From positions 62,001 through 126,000 of the forward strand of contig NZ_NPIA01000006.1 in the NCBI RefSeq assembly GCF_002262935.1: a DNA stretch of 64,000 nucleotides, written 5' to 3'. This document shows positions 18,562 through 27,874 of the stretch, one piece after another; position 1 is the first letter of the stretch; the number at the start of each line of letters is the position of its first letter. The notes beneath the pieces were generated by a model that ran no database searches, was not told where the DNA came from, and worked only from the letters and a program-made list of their open reading frames with translations. The position numbers and the translations under genes are program-made. The stretch comes from Lottiidibacillus patelloidae. GTDB taxonomy: Bacteria > Bacillota > Bacilli > Bacillales > SA5d-4.

Positions 18562-21198
18562 GTGGCCATAGATCAATTAATATATACTTCCTGTCGAAAT
18601 GGAGTAAGCGGAAGAGCTGGGTTTCAAGTCTTCTCTATGTCAAAAGGCATTACTGAAGAGGAACGCAAGGAGATAGAGACGCATTGTTTTTACATTCCAC
18701 CCAGTAATTTAACATCCCAGCCCAACAAAGAGGAAATAGAAGAGTTATTCCCTAAAGTTTTTTCCTATTATAAATTATCAAATGGTAAATGGGCAATTAT
18801 GTATACTAAATTTTTAGGTAAAGATTACAGTGGCAGATTCGGTAATTATTATTGTCATGTATACGTATTTAACGATGAAAAATATATAGCTAACCCAGTG
18901 GGAGTATATGGGTCAAATTCCTTTATTCAATCTTTTGATGAATCTGAATTAAGTAGTGGTGAGGTTAAGCAACTGTCTTCAATAAATACTATTGAAAAAG
19001 GATCAATTATTAACGAAGAAAATAGTATTGCTTTTGCAGTTAAACATAGAAAGGCAGTATTACATTTATTAAATTTAGTTTTTAAAGCAAATGAGAAAAA
19101 CAAGAGAATTGTGTTTTCATGCGAAAATGAACTCGCTTTAAAATATATAGCAACAGTTAATTTCCTCCTGCCTGAACAAATATCAAGAGAATTTTCTTTT
19201 ATATCATATACGCAACGACCTCTTGAGGAGAGTTATTTTCTTTCAGGAGTTTTAGCAAGCGGTGCAAGGTTTTCATCATATGCTTTGCAAAATCATCCAG
19301 AAATTTTATATGTAGATTTAGAAAGAGAGTCAAATGAAATAGAACCGAATAATAGAAAGTATTTAATTACACTAAATGCTTTGCTACAAACAAATAATAT
19401 CGAACAGATAAAGAACTGTTTATCCTTCATCACAAAATTTCAAGATGTAAAATTAACATCAATAAATAAAGTAGCTAAAGTATATGATTTTATTTATTTT
19501 AAAGAAACTAAACTTTCTTTAAATGAATTAGATGAAGTAATAAGAATATCTAAAGAAAACGGTCATCACATTGTTAAATTAGAATTATTGAATGCACTGA
19601 TCGGAGAGATCACAAAGGATATTATAGAAGTAAATAATTTAAAAGTAATTTTAGAATTTTTATTAGAAAGTATTACGAAGTATGACTTACAAGAACATCT
19701 GTACCAAAAAAGCATTGGTGCTATATTTAATCAATTAGATAGGTTGATTATGCAAAATGATAGTTCACTTAATGAGCACTCTAATTTTTTGAAGAAAGTT
19801 ATTATTAGTCTTCCGTCAAATGAATGGATTTCACATTTAATGAACGAGGAAAGGCTTAGTAAATATATTAGTAGTTTTTCTAGTTTGCAAAATGATAAAC
19901 AAATATATCTAGGAGAGTTACTACTTGATTGTCATATTTTAATAAATGCATTTCAATCAAATAAACCTTATATTCAAAGCAAGAACAATGAAAATAGTGT
20001 TGAATGTTATGCTATCGAACTAATGGGTTCCTATATTGCCGAAGTTAGTTTAGATGAATTATATAATAAATTTAATAAGGACAAAAGAGCAACATTAAAC
20101 TATTTATTATATATGTACAGCAAAGTATTCATGAGGGGTAAAGTTACGAAGTTATTAATGAATTATTTAAAGAATGAAGTAGAAAACAAAGAACTATTTT
20201 GGAATTCGATTTTCGTCAGCCAATTAGAAGATGTCTTCATACAAGATTTGTATATAGAAGGGGATAAGAATAAGGAAGAACTTAAGTTTTTTTTACAATT
20301 ATTATATAAACAATTATTTCAGACATATAAAAAACAAACTAGCATAATATTAATTGAGCAAATGGAATATTTTTGTAAAATATTAGAAGAAGATGAAAGT
20401 TTAATAGTTGAGGATTGGTTATTTGTACTTGAGAAGTTAAGTGAGAAGCCAAATTTAAAAAATATAGACATAATCAAAAACATAATCAAAATATTGGAAG
20501 AGAAAATTAATGAAACAATATCAAATATTAGCCTGAGAGAGTTGTTTATTTATCTTAGTGACTTCAAGTTTCATAAATTAATACATATGACATTAAATGT
20601 TCAGAAAAAGTATAAATTAGATTCAGACATTCATATCGAATACCTAAATGCTATTGAAAATTGGAAAACCCAAGGTCAGTCATTATTTACTATCTCAGAT
20701 CTCTTATTTAACTTACCAGATGGAAAAATTAAAGAGAAGTTTCGAATTACTACTTTAATACTAATATTTGAATCTACGCAGATACAAGAAGACTTAGAGG
20801 AGCTAAGCGAAATCCATTATTTTTGCTTAAACCACCTATGGACCAAACTTTCTAAAACTTGGAGTATTACTAAAAATTCACTGAGCTCAATGGAATTTAA
20901 TAAATGGAAAAAGAAAGTAATATACTTCTATTTTCTAATTTTAGAAAATGATAATAAGGTTATTGAAAATAAAGATGAAATAATTAATACGATAAAAGAA
21001 TTAATAAATGCTGAAGCGAAGACAACCACTATCAGAACATTTAAGGAAATTGAATCTGAATTAAATCAATCATGTAATGAATTCAAGTTATTTTTTGACG
21101 AATATACTTACGAAAATATGAATCCTATAATTAGAAACTTGAAGTTTATGTTCAAACGGACTAAGAGGAACAAAAAAAAATTCAATAAAGGAGTGTAA
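18562..21198 (+). CDS. GAP1-like (GTPase-associated) protein
   Basis: 878 aa from GTG 18562, which follows AGGGGAG at 8 bases and gives MAIDQLIYTSCRNGVSGRAG. This N-terminus (QLIYTS...GRAGFQVFSMSKG...EE) is the pattern I know from the GTPase-associated protein 1 N-terminal domain; the rest is a long helical, leucine-rich region without catalytic motifs. In known clusters these proteins accompany one or two GTPases and are thought to couple GTPase state to an effector. Here the genes on both sides are GTPases, and the following gene starts 4 bases after this stop. The family name is from memory and should be confirmed by profile. Confidence 0.7.
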   Translation: MAIDQLIYTSCRNGVSGRAGFQVFSMSKGITEEERKEIETHCFYIPPSNLTSQPNKEEIEELFPKVFSYYKLSNGKWAIMYTKFLGKDYSGRFGNYYCHVYVFNDEKYIANPVGVYGSNSFIQSFDESELSSGEVKQLSSINTIEKGSIINEENSIAFAVKHRKAVLHLLNLVFKANEKNKRIVFSCENELALKYIATVNFLLPEQISREFSFISYTQRPLEESYFLSGVLASGARFSSYALQNHPEILYVDLERESNEIEPNNRKYLITLNALLQTNNIEQIKNCLSFITKFQDVKLTSINKVAKVYDFIYFKETKLSLNELDEVIRISKENGHHIVKLELLNALIGEITKDIIEVNNLKVILEFLLESITKYDLQEHLYQKSIGAIFNQLDRLIMQNDSSLNEHSNFLKKVIISLPSNEWISHLMNEERLSKYISSFSSLQNDKQIYLGELLLDCHILINAFQSNKPYIQSKNNENSVECYAIELMGSYIAEVSLDELYNKFNKDKRATLNYLLYMYSKVFMRGKVTKLLMNYLKNEVENKELFWNSIFVSQLEDVFIQDLYIEGDKNKEELKFFLQLLYKQLFQTYKKQTSIILIEQMEYFCKILEEDESLIVEDWLFVLEKLSEKPNLKNIDIIKNIIKILEEKINETISNISLRELFIYLSDFKFHKLIHMTLNVQKKYKLDSDIHIEYLNAIENWKTQGQSLFTISDLLFNLPDGKIKEKFRITTLILIFESTQIQEDLEELSEIHYFCLNHLWTKLSKTWSITKNSLSSMEFNKWKKKVIYFYFLILENDNKVIENKDEIINTIKELINAEAKTTTIRTFKEIESELNQSCNEFKLFFDEYTYENMNPIIRNLKFMFKRTKRNKKKFNKGV

Positions 21199-21202
21199 AA
21201 TA

Positions 21203-22990
21203 GTGGATTTCATTGTTTACTTAGTTTTCTGGATAGTTCTTGTTCCTCTAATAATTGTTCTTAGCTATGTAGGTATAGGACTAATATATGGTTTATTATT
21301 TGGATCATTGAATGGTGGCATTAACGCAACGGTAAAAGTAATAAAAATTTGGAAAAGTGGTATAACTTCCAATTTTCATTTAGCTTACACAATTACGAAA
21401 AAAGATATATTTACCTACATTGAAAATGAAAAAGAGTACTTTCATAATAAAGACTTCACTTCATCTGCAGAATATTTTTATAGAAGGTCATACTTTTCTT
21501 TTTCTTGGATTTGGACAATAGCTACAGGATCGTTGTTTGGCTTAGCGTATGCATTTATTTATAGTATATACTACTCTATAGTATGCGTATTCTATGTCAT
21601 AATAGGGTGTTTTTTTCCAATATTACACATTCCGTACATATATCTAAAAACGAATAAACTACAAGTAAGAAGAGTTGGTAAAACTACCAGTCTAATATTG
21701 GACAGAATAAAAGGTTTTTTAGTTAGTTTTCATCAAAAGCAGAGATTAAAAATGAGAAATAGATTGCCACATCCACCTGTATATATTCTTATAACATACG
21801 CTTTATTTTCTTTTCCAATAATGCTTATATTTTTATTTCTTCATATGATGTTATTTCTTTCGATAGCACCTTTTGTTATTATAAACCTCTATGGTGTTAA
21901 GTTTATGGAATGGTCTTATATTACAGTAAATAAGGTACTCACATTTTGTCCATCCTGTCTTAATACTATGAAAGTACCTTCATATTTATGTAAAAATTGT
22001 GGGAAAGTCCATTCCGATATTAGCCCACATTTTACTCATATATTATTTAAAAAGTGTAACTGTGGCACTCGAATTGCAGTTAGCTTATTTTCAAAAAGGG
22101 TAAGAAATAAGGCGATTTGTAATCAGTGTCATGTACCATTAGAATTTAAAGAGAATAGGGTAATTTGTATTCCTGTTATTGGTGGACCTTCCGTGGGGAA
22201 GACAAGCTACGTAATATCTACGATAAATAAATTTTTAAACGAATCGGTAATGAATAATTTGCGAGTTAAAATGGCTAGCCAGCATGGGCAACATGAATTA
22301 TTAAGATTAACAAAAGGAATGAAAAAAGGAATTTTCCCTCCCAAAACAGCAACTGCTATGCCGTTAGACTATAATATGCTAGTAAAAAAAGGGTCAAGCT
22401 CAATAAACGTGGAAAGAATGGTCTGTTTATATGATTTTGCTGGTGAAATCTATGAAAGTAGTAATAGAATGGCGCAATATCGAGTATTTAATTATTTCCA
22501 TGGACTAACTGTTATTATTGATCCATTTTCAATTTCAAAGGTCCGAGAGAGGTATGAAACTCAAAAAGGATTTGATAAATACAGGGCTAGTGAGAGTTGT
22601 TTGTCAGATACATTAGACATTCTTGTTTTATACTTAGAGAAACATTATGGAATAAAGGCAAAAGAGAAAGTGTCACAGCCTGTATCATTTATTTTCACAA
22701 AAGTAGATGCATATGATTTATCGGAGCAAATTGGAGTAAATGCGGTTCAAAAGTATATGGATGAGAATAAGAGAAAACTATTTAAACTAAATGAAAGAAA
22801 AGTAAGTAATATGATGTGCGAAAAGTTTCTAAAGGAAAATGGTGAAGCCAACTTTTTGAATAGATTGGAACATAAATTTAGTAATTATCAATTTTTTGCA
22901 AGGAGTTCTTTATTTAACGAGAACAGTCTAAATTCAAATGATGTATCTTTTAATTGGATGTTGAAACAAATTGATAAAAGAGTAATATAA
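21203..22990 (+). CDS. Membrane-anchored zinc-ribbon GTPase
   Basis: 595 aa from GTG 21203 behind AAAGGAG. Hydrophobic segments occur at about 2-32, 100-150 and 190-240. Then a zinc-binding stretch (CPSCL, CKNCG, CNCG, CNQCH) and a GTPase domain with G1 GGPSVGKTS (327-335), G3 DFAGE (411) and G4 FTKVDA (about 499). The last gene of the PIN-WG operon. Placing a GTPase at the membrane suggests that the complex senses or acts there. Confidence 0.75.
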   Translation: MDFIVYLVFWIVLVPLIIVLSYVGIGLIYGLLFGSLNGGINATVKVIKIWKSGITSNFHLAYTITKKDIFTYIENEKEYFHNKDFTSSAEYFYRRSYFSFSWIWTIATGSLFGLAYAFIYSIYYSIVCVFYVIIGCFFPILHIPYIYLKTNKLQVRRVGKTTSLILDRIKGFLVSFHQKQRLKMRNRLPHPPVYILITYALFSFPIMLIFLFLHMMLFLSIAPFVIINLYGVKFMEWSYITVNKVLTFCPSCLNTMKVPSYLCKNCGKVHSDISPHFTHILFKKCNCGTRIAVSLFSKRVRNKAICNQCHVPLEFKENRVICIPVIGGPSVGKTSYVISTINKFLNESVMNNLRVKMASQHGQHELLRLTKGMKKGIFPPKTATAMPLDYNMLVKKGSSSINVERMVCLYDFAGEIYESSNRMAQYRVFNYFHGLTVIIDPFSISKVRERYETQKGFDKYRASESCLSDTLDILVLYLEKHYGIKAKEKVSQPVSFIFTKVDAYDLSEQIGVNAVQKYMDENKRKLFKLNERKVSNMMCEKFLKENGEANFLNRLEHKFSNYQFFARSSLFNENSLNSNDVSFNWMLKQIDKRVI

Positions 22991-23105
22991 GTTCTAAGGT
23001 TATGAGGTACCAACAACAATTAGTCCACATTAATGTAGTAACTCATATACAAATAAAAAGTTTTTTAAAAAAATAATTTAAATTTTCACTCATTTTTTAA
23101 TATAG

Positions 23106-23142
23106 TAGGACCCTCGTAAATTTGAAGGGTTCTATTTTTTTA
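23106..23142 (+). terminator. Terminator of the PIN-WG/GTPase operon
   Basis: AGGACCCT...AAGGGTTCT stem followed by a run of T. It closes the four-gene operon before the WHH nuclease gene, which has its own upstream region. Confidence 0.8.
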
Positions 23143-23276
23143 TGAACACCACACTTACTATAGATTAAAAGAAAATGTTTACGTTCAAAAATAATTACTT
23201 AATTAACATAAAAGGTAAATTATTCCTATTGGTGTTATAATATACATAACAATCTGAAGTAGAGAAGGGGGATATT

Positions 23277-24173
23277 ATGTTCATATTCCGTAAAGTAGGA
23301 AAAATTACAAACTCAGTTGTAGGAGGAGCGGCAGAGGGTGGAGTCAATCTATTTAGTAAAGTAGTTTCTACTAAAAACGATAAGGTCGGTAATTATATCA
23401 ATGAAGTAGGCACTAGTGTAATAAACGCTTCAAAGAGTGCGGTGGATTCTGTTGGTCAATTTGCCGATGGTGCAGTACGAACAAGTTATGGTGCATGGAA
23501 AAAAGATGATAGCATCAAACAGCAAGGTTGGAGTGAGATGAAAGATTCAACTGTACGAACTGTAAGAGGAATTGGGACAAGTGTTAAATATACATTTCAT
23601 AATGGAAAAGTTGTTTATCGTGGCCTTCGGACAAATGACAGAGGACAAATTGTAGAAGGTCTTAAAAATTTGGGGAAAGTGGCTGCCGTTACAACGTTTG
23701 CTGTTGGAATAATTGACATATTAGATGGGACAGACCATGCGGAAGCCAAGATTCTTGAAACTAGAAATGATCATTTGCAAGGGTTGGAACATTCAGAAAC
23801 AGGTGTACCGTTTCAAACAAAAGTGATTGAGCTATCAAATGGGGATGTTATAGAAGGGACCTTCCCTGTATTTGAATCTAAGTTTACTGTTGTTCTTACA
23901 GAAGAGGTATATGAGAAAAGTGATAGATTCCATTTTTCAGTAGCAAACGATGTTCTTTATGAATCGATTCAAGGCAATCCTACTTTGGCAAATGAACTAG
24001 GTCTATCCTCATCTGATATTGTAGACATTTCCCAAAATACAACGCCTGAAGGATATGTTTGGCATCATAGCGAAGATCCTGGAGTTCTCCAACTTGTAAA
24101 TGAGGAATCTCATAGCAACACAGGACATACAGGTGGAAGAGAAATATGGGGCGGGGGTGGAGAGAAGCGTTAG
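23277..24173 (+). CDS. WHH/HNH-superfamily nuclease toxin
   Basis: 298 aa. The C-terminal 45 residues carry the hallmark GYVWHHSEDPGVLQLVNEE followed by HSNTGHTGG, the catalytic core of HNH/EndoVII nucleases with conserved WHH (W262-H263-H264), common as C-terminal toxin domains. The N-terminal ~160 residues are Gly/Ala/Lys rich repeats of amphipathic helices (VVGGAAEGGVN, SVGQFADGAVRTSYGAWKKDD) without a signal peptide or recognised secretion leader. The middle (about 175-250) is a beta-rich module. ATG behind AAGGGGGA. It is not in the upstream operon and no immunity gene follows, which is unusual for a polymorphic toxin. Confidence 0.8.
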   Translation: MFIFRKVGKITNSVVGGAAEGGVNLFSKVVSTKNDKVGNYINEVGTSVINASKSAVDSVGQFADGAVRTSYGAWKKDDSIKQQGWSEMKDSTVRTVRGIGTSVKYTFHNGKVVYRGLRTNDRGQIVEGLKNLGKVAAVTTFAVGIIDILDGTDHAEAKILETRNDHLQGLEHSETGVPFQTKVIELSNGDVIEGTFPVFESKFTVVLTEEVYEKSDRFHFSVANDVLYESIQGNPTLANELGLSSSDIVDISQNTTPEGYVWHHSEDPGVLQLVNEESHSNTGHTGGREIWGGGGEKR

Positions 24174-24528
24174 TTATGAGTGCTTGTCACTTCCCTAAAT
24201 GTGCTCTGTCACTTTTTTAGAAATGTCTATTCCAGTCCATGCTCTTAAAGGAGCATAGGCTGGATTTTTTTATTCTGCTTGATTTGATGTTTTAATAAGT
24301 GCTTCAGAGGGAATAAGTGATTAAACATTTTACTTCTAAGGTAAGAGGAATGCTATTGGTATTCAAATATTCGCAAGTTCTTTCGAATATTAGGTAGAGG
24401 AAAATTAAAAATACATATAGTAAGACAAATTATGCTAAAATTAGGTAATTTCTGTGATTATTTGCAATAGTTAAGTTAAAATGATAGTAGAGTAATAGGT
24501 TTCCATATCAACAAGAGGTGGCTAAGAA
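24174..24528. other. Intergenic region before Wadjet operon
   Basis: Gene-free. The left part is the REP-hairpin unit. The right part (after 24400) is AT-rich and should hold the promoter of the jet operon; a possible -10 TATAGTAAGACAAATTATGCTAAA region is seen around 24416-24440, with GAGGTGG as ribosome site. Confidence 0.5.
24180..24272 (+). repeat. REP-like motif with hairpin
   Basis: GTGCTTGTCACTTCCC at 24180-24195, a partial second copy GCTCTGTCACTT at 24203, then the hairpin CCAG...TGCTCTT/AGGAGCA...GGCTGGATTTTTT at 24231-24272, which also acts as a likely terminator for the WHH nuclease gene. Confidence 0.7.
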
Positions 24529-25557
24529 ATGAAGAAGAAACTATTATCATTTAAAACGAAAACGATAACGATAGAGCAATTGATGAAGCTGGCTGGCGAT
24601 GTTGATTATAATGAATTTGCTACAACCATTAATGAATATGTCGCAGAAAATCTACTAGAGCCTGTAAATGCTAGCCGGACAAATGGAAGAAGACCCTCGC
24701 TTTATAATAAATACCGCATTAACAAACCAAAAGAAGACTACTCAACTGCATTAGATGAAATAAAATTACTACATCCAAACTTTAATCATTCCAAGTACGC
24801 TAAACAGCCTGCCATGTACGTGAAGTACAAAAAAGAAATTGAACTATTAAGTCAGTTCTTTTGGGAACAGGAAGACCTGCTAAAACAACCAATGTCTATG
24901 AATGAACGTTCTTTTCAAATATGGGGAATCGAAAAGCTAATCAAAGAGAAATCAGTCATTAAAACGATCTTTCAATTTAATGATTTAGATATGTCCATCT
25001 TAAATGTCTATGAAACGCCTGAACCGTTTTTTGAATACAATTTTGCGAATGAAAAAGAGATGAATATTTTAATTATCGAAAATAAAGACACGTGGTTCAC
25101 GTTACGAAAAATTATGCGTGAGGAAGGAATTAACTATTTGTTCAGGGATTACCATGTGTTGCTATACGGCGAAGGGAAAATGATCATTAGTAGAAACAAC
25201 CGCTTAAACGAGTATGATCAATTATTAACTGGAAGTGCAAATAACTACTTTTATTTCGGTGATTTAGATTACGAAGGAATTGATATTTATCAAACGCTTG
25301 TCACAAAAAATTGTGAACTATCAATCCACTTATGTACAGAGCTGTATGTGTTGATGCTAAAGGAAGCAAATATATACAACTTACCAAAGGCAAAAGCTGG
25401 CCAAAAGAAAATCGATCTTTCACTATTTTTAAATGAATTTACAGCCTCCGACAAGGCAGACATCACAACTATTTTAGAAAATGGTTATTATATCCCGCAA
25501 GAAATATTAAATTACCCATTATTTAAAGCAAAAATGATGGAAAGGTTGAATGACTAG
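24529..25557 (+). CDS. jetD: Wadjet subunit JetD (Toprim nuclease)
   Basis: 342 aa. Predicted plasmid-cleaving nuclease of the Wadjet system, which recognises small circular DNA by loop extrusion. Toprim-like features are IIENKDTW (acidic residue at the end of the first strand, about 183) and YFGDLDYEGIDIY (the DxD pair, about 242-254). ATG behind AAGAGGTGG. First gene of the operon, its stop directly abutting the jetA ATG. In many Wadjet loci jetD is last, so the order here (D-A-B-C) is distinctive. Confidence 0.85.
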   Translation: MKKKLLSFKTKTITIEQLMKLAGDVDYNEFATTINEYVAENLLEPVNASRTNGRRPSLYNKYRINKPKEDYSTALDEIKLLHPNFNHSKYAKQPAMYVKYKKEIELLSQFFWEQEDLLKQPMSMNERSFQIWGIEKLIKEKSVIKTIFQFNDLDMSILNVYETPEPFFEYNFANEKEMNILIIENKDTWFTLRKIMREEGINYLFRDYHVLLYGEGKMIISRNNRLNEYDQLLTGSANNYFYFGDLDYEGIDIYQTLVTKNCELSIHLCTELYVLMLKEANIYNLPKAKAGQKKIDLSLFLNEFTASDKADITTILENGYYIPQEILNYPLFKAKMMERLND

Positions 25558-27171
25558 ATGTTTAATTTTTTAGAAGGCTTTCAAAGGCGAATGGAGATTG
25601 TCGGTATTGTTGAATCAATCGTCAATCGGAAGAAAAGAAACATGGAAATCGAGCGCTTATTTAATGACAATGATTTTATTAACCTTGTATTCTCTGTTTT
25701 ATTATTTATTATGGAAAAAACATTAGCGGAAGATAGTGATTGTGATAGTAGCCATATCCAAAAGTTTATCGGTAACATTCTCCCTCCTTATTACGATATG
25801 CACTTACAAGAAGAGGATTTATATCAGTTAACACAGTACATATTGAAAAATGTCCTCCAAAACGAAGGAGTCGCTTACCATTTTCAAACGATAGATTATG
25901 AACAGAAGAAAAGAAAAAATATAGCGATTCGCTTAGTCGCTGACCACGTGCAAGAGGTTAATGGAGGATATAAAATAACATATTCCCTTACAGACCAAGG
26001 ATATGACTTTTTATTTCGGACAAAAGAAGTTGACCAAGAAATCCAAATTACAATAGAAGAATTAAAGTTAAAAGAATTGATTAAACGGAAAAACTTTAAA
26101 AAAGCGCATAATCAAAGCCAAAATCTTATACAGATGGTCCGTCAAAAGAAAAAAGAAATACATTTGTTTATGATGAAAATTAAAGAAAATATCCATGATG
26201 TCGATATTGATGAGTACGAGCGGTTAATTAATAGCACCTATGATTTACTACATGAAGAGTATGAGTTATTGAGTGGCATTATGGATATGGCGCGAAAATC
26301 AGAAGAGAAAATACGCCAGGAATACGAAGATAAAATGAAGCTGGATGAAAGTTTAAAAAAGGCCCAGTTTGAAATAAAGCAGATCAATCAAAATATTAAA
26401 GCGACATTAAGTGAGCAAAAGGACTTAATAATTACACGTCAATCTTTATCAAAAGTGTACATTGAAACGATCGGTGATTCTTTCCTCTATAGCATGGAAA
26501 AAAGGTTTGATTTTGAAGAATTAATTCTTAAGCAGATGGAGCAGCATGTCGATAAAGTTGAACACTTTTGGAAGCTAGTTAACCCGTTGTTTTTACCGAA
26601 CATCCATCAAAATATGAATATTCGAAGTGTGTACGAGCCGCAAGGAATGATTAAGTTAGAAGAACAAGAGAATACGAACGTCATTGAAAAAGAAGTGCTG
26701 CAAGAAGATACAGAACAAGAGCGCATCGCGCAAATAAATGAAACATATGTAGAAATTTTACATTATCTTTTTAACTATGGACTACACGATACTAATGAGT
26801 CTAGTCTCGAAGAGGTTATCGCTTCCTTACAACGTGATGATGAACTATTTCAGCGCTTTTGTGAAGATCGCCTGTTATTTACGACGTTACTAAAGTTATA
26901 TGATATCGGAGAAATCGATCTGAAAGTATGGCGTAGTAATAACGATAAAGTAGTCATGAACTTATCGGAAGAATTAAATTTAGATTATTGTTTTTCCGAA
27001 TTACATCAAACGTACGAGTACATGAATAATATCGAAAAGATTTCCCTGTTTAAAAAAGATAATTCCGTCGTAGAAGTTGATGTGAAAAGAACCATAAATG
27101 AAGAATTGCAAGTGTTAGAAAAGGTCACAGTATCAAATTTCATAATAAAGGTGGATAAAAGCGGTGAGTAG
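25558..27171 (+). CDS. jetA: Wadjet subunit JetA (kleisin-like)
   Basis: 537 aa. Condensin-like kleisin partner of the SMC-like JetC. It has an N-terminal winged-helix-like part, a long coiled coil at about 175-300 (FKKAHNQSQNLIQM, MRQEYEDKMKLDESL) and a C-terminal domain. Assignment rests mainly on position between JetD and JetB/JetC and on the DUF5716-like start MFNFLEGF. The ATG immediately follows the jetD stop; the jetB start overlaps its end by 8 bases, consistent with translational coupling. Confidence 0.8.
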   Translation: MFNFLEGFQRRMEIVGIVESIVNRKKRNMEIERLFNDNDFINLVFSVLLFIMEKTLAEDSDCDSSHIQKFIGNILPPYYDMHLQEEDLYQLTQYILKNVLQNEGVAYHFQTIDYEQKKRKNIAIRLVADHVQEVNGGYKITYSLTDQGYDFLFRTKEVDQEIQITIEELKLKELIKRKNFKKAHNQSQNLIQMVRQKKKEIHLFMMKIKENIHDVDIDEYERLINSTYDLLHEEYELLSGIMDMARKSEEKIRQEYEDKMKLDESLKKAQFEIKQINQNIKATLSEQKDLIITRQSLSKVYIETIGDSFLYSMEKRFDFEELILKQMEQHVDKVEHFWKLVNPLFLPNIHQNMNIRSVYEPQGMIKLEEQENTNVIEKEVLQEDTEQERIAQINETYVEILHYLFNYGLHDTNESSLEEVIASLQRDDELFQRFCEDRLLFTTLLKLYDIGEIDLKVWRSNNDKVVMNLSEELNLDYCFSELHQTYEYMNNIEKISLFKKDNSVVEVDVKRTINEELQVLEKVTVSNFIIKVDKSGE

Positions 27172-27874
27172 TGTAAAGTCAGGTATCCAAATCTTTAAAA
27201 TCCTTGTCGAGCACGGCCAACTAGACAGGGACGATCATAGCGATTTATTTATTGAGTATTTAAATTCAGAAGTGCAGGAAGTATTAAGTGATTTTGAAGA
27301 AGAAATGGACTGCAAAATTATTAAGTTAAATAACTCAATTTATCTTTTGCCTAACTTTGATAATAGTTTACTAGGTTTTCGTAATAAAGATTTTAGAAGT
27401 TCGTTTGGTTCTGGAGCCACTAATAGCGATGTCTATCTTTCCTATTACATAACGATGTTTCTTTTACATCAATTTTACGGTGGGAAAAATCAAAACCCAA
27501 AACAACGAGACTTTATTCGTGTGATGACGTTAATCGATGACTTAGACCAAAAGTTCGAGGCTATTTTATCTACTGATGAAGAAGATATGATTGCAGTGGA
27601 AGAGGAATTAAACATCAATCTAATTCGAATTGCAGAAGTGTGGAATCAAAAAATCGTCCATGAAGAAAATAAGCGATCAACGAAATACGGAACAGTAATC
27701 AGAATATGTTCGCTACTTGAACAAGAAAAGCTTATTCGTTTGTTGGAAGACAAAAAGGAAATTCGCACAACTAAAAAGCTAGATGACTTAATGACGTACT
27801 ACTTTTTAAATGATAGCCGCATTCAGGAGATTAATAGTATTTTTAAGGAGGAGCCTGTCCATGCCTCAAATTAA
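27164..27874 (+). CDS. jetB: Wadjet subunit JetB (KITE-like)
   Basis: 236 aa from GTG 27164 behind AAAGGTGG. Small winged-helix (KITE-type) subunit that pairs with JetA. Visible blocks are LPNFDNSLLGF near residue 62 and the central LSYYITMFLLHQFYGG, followed by a helical, acidic second half (DDLDQKFEAILSTDEEDM) and a DNA-binding-like LEQEKLIRLLED. It overlaps jetA at its start and jetC by 14 bases at its end, so all three are coupled. Confidence 0.8.
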   Translation: MSSVKSGIQIFKILVEHGQLDRDDHSDLFIEYLNSEVQEVLSDFEEEMDCKIIKLNNSIYLLPNFDNSLLGFRNKDFRSSFGSGATNSDVYLSYYITMFLLHQFYGGKNQNPKQRDFIRVMTLIDDLDQKFEAILSTDEEDMIAVEEELNINLIRIAEVWNQKIVHEENKRSTKYGTVIRICSLLEQEKLIRLLEDKKEIRTTKKLDDLMTYYFLNDSRIQEINSIFKEEPVHASN

